From contig NZ_JAFMSZ010000002.1 in assembly GCF_017916505.1 (NCBI RefSeq), positions 62,001-126,000 of the forward strand: a stretch of 64,000 bases of DNA, written 5' to 3'. This DNA is from Naasia sp. SYSU D00057. Its GTDB lineage: Bacteria; Actinomycetota; Actinomycetes; Actinomycetales; Microbacteriaceae. A program made the translations under genes and the position numbers. Shown here piece by piece: positions 63,278-64,000 of the stretch. The notes below the pieces were generated by a model that saw nothing but the letters and a program-made list of their open reading frames with translations, had not been told where the DNA came from and did no database searches. How positions within the stretch are numbered: position 1 is the first letter of the stretch; each line of letters starts with the position of its first letter.

Positions 63278-63910
63278 TCAGGAGGCGGCGGGCTCCCCGG
63301 CGCGGATCTCGTCCTCGAGGCCGCGGAGCGTGGTGCGCAGTGCCCGCTCGGCGTCGAGTCCGCGAGCGCGGGCGGACAGCACGAGCGCGAGCAGGAGCGG
63401 GCCGAGCTCGTCCTCCGACTCGAACGGGACGGCGGCCGCCTCCCCCGCCTCCACGACGCCGACCTGCTCGGCGCGGCCGAGGAGCTTGTCGGCGAGCGCG
63501 AGGGCGGACATGCCGCGCGGGATGCCGTCGAGCACGCTCGTCCGGGACGCCTTCTCGCGCGCCTTGACCTCGAGCCACTGCTCGCGGATCTCGTCCGGCG
63601 TCGACGCGGCGGAGTCGCCGAACACGTGCGGATGCCGGCGCTTCATCTTCTCGGCGGTCGCGGCGGCGACGTCCTGGATGTCGAAGCCCTCCTCGGCGGC
63701 GGCGATGTCGGCGTGGAAGAGCACCTGGTAGAGCACGTCGCCGAGCTCCTCGCGCATGCCGGGCACGTCGTCGGTCTCGATGGCGTCGACGAGCTCGGCG
63801 CTCTCCTCGAGCAGGTAGGGCACGAGCGAGCGGTGGGTCTGCTCGCGATCCCAGGCGCACTCGGCACGCAGCCGGGACATGACGGAGACGAGGTCGTCGA
63901 GGGCGGTCAC
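63278..63910 (-). CDS. mazG: MazG-family nucleoside triphosphate pyrophosphohydrolase
   Basis: 210 residues. The N-terminal block LVSVMSRLRAECAWDREQTHRSLVPYLLEESAELVDAIE contains the EExxE metal site and is followed by the matching MREELGDVLYQVLFHADIA. A second, degenerate MazG half follows (ARGLDAERALRTTLRGLEDEI). It hydrolyses NTPs, including damaged ones, to NMP and PPi. In actinobacteria mazG is commonly close to eno; here a hisS and ABC insertion separates them. Confidence 0.92.
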   Translation of the reverse strand: MTALDDLVSVMSRLRAECAWDREQTHRSLVPYLLEESAELVDAIETDDVPGMREELGDVLYQVLFHADIAAAEEGFDIQDVAAATAEKMKRRHPHVFGDSAASTPDEIREQWLEVKAREKASRTSVLDGIPRGMSALALADKLLGRAEQVGVVEAGEAAAVPFESEDELGPLLLALVLSARARGLDAERALRTTLRGLEDEIRAGEPAAS

Positions 63911-63947
63911 TCCCCCATCCTCCCCCGCCTCTCGGCGCCGGTCGCCG

Positions 63948-64000
63948 TCAGCGCCGCCGCGAACGGTAGGAGTAGCGCGCCGCCTCCGTGAAGCCCGCCC
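63948..64000 (-). CDS. Possible C-terminal end of a gene running off the right edge
   Basis: The minus strand reads AGFTEAARYSYRSRRR and then a stop codon at 63948-63950, 37 bases before the mazG start. The composition is plausible for a protein end. It is too short to identify. Confidence 0.25.
   Translation of the reverse strand, partial: AGFTEAARYSYRSRRR

Overview
The window is high-GC DNA (codon third positions almost always G or C) with short intergenic gaps, many 4-base ATGA/GTGA overlaps, GTG starts and many promoters that abut the start codon. Together with DUF4307, DUF4245, DUF501, a mycosin-type protease, a PhoH2-type PIN-ATPase and the eno-ftsB-DUF501 block, this points to an actinobacterium, most likely Microbacteriaceae. 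No complete prophage, transposase, CRISPR array or rRNA was seen. One tRNA gene is present.

Layout. 1-1.4 kb: a fructose regulator/1-phosphofructokinase operon reading off the left edge, then a 20-bp-period repeat array. 1.4-6.9 kb: an oligopeptide ABC importer (fused double ATPase, two permeases, lipoprotein receptor, with a hairpin after the receptor gene). 7.0-8.2 kb: a DUF393 redox protein coupled to a CPBP membrane protease. 8.2-13.1 kb: a palindromic repeat element, then the glycine cleavage operon gcvT-gcvH-gcvP behind a tandem glycine riboswitch. 13.1-22 kb: miscellaneous single genes (CopC-like, VOC, hydrolase, GNATs, LON-domain, RidA, M20 peptidase, MFS). 22-22.8 kb: a small accessory patch flanked by a second, partial copy of the ychF 3' end, read here as the remains of an integrated element. 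22.8-36.3 kb: ychF, exonuclease, mmsA, rmuC, divergent glpX/fba, ispH divergent from xseA-xseB, a DUF4245/carbonic anhydrase pair and fumC. 36.3-42 kb: Hsp20, a cysteine-free OsmC-fold protein, prepilin peptidase, phoH2, a class V aminotransferase, uppS. 42-52.6 kb: hemolysin III, small membrane proteins, greA, a large TPM-domain protein next to pspA, ilvA, an AI-2E-family exporter, YcaQ-like protein, HtpX, LemA. 52.8-64 kb: tRNA-Leu(UAA), type II NADH dehydrogenase, mycosin, DUF501-ftsB-eno, hisS with an ACT protein, an ABC exporter and mazG.

Functional themes. Central carbon metabolism is well represented (fruK, glpX, fba, eno, fumC, mmsA, the glycine cleavage system), together with envelope maintenance (uppS, PspA, HtpX, LemA, mycosin, ftsB) and housekeeping nucleic-acid genes (xseAB, rmuC, hisS, greA, mazG, ychF).

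The most unusual signal is non-coding. Four intergenic arrays (near 1.2, 24.7, 30.4 and 38.3 kb) are built from a 10-bp core (TCAGCAGGCA or its inverse TGCCTGCTGA) repeated every 19-22 bp, mostly 20, in one orientation and then the other. A fifth array near 52.75 kb has the same architecture with an unrelated core (CACCGAGTGC). Two other palindromic elements (8.2 kb and 28.0 kb) and about fifteen leaderless-type promoters complete the picture. Coordinates and translations were read by eye; no database search was possible.
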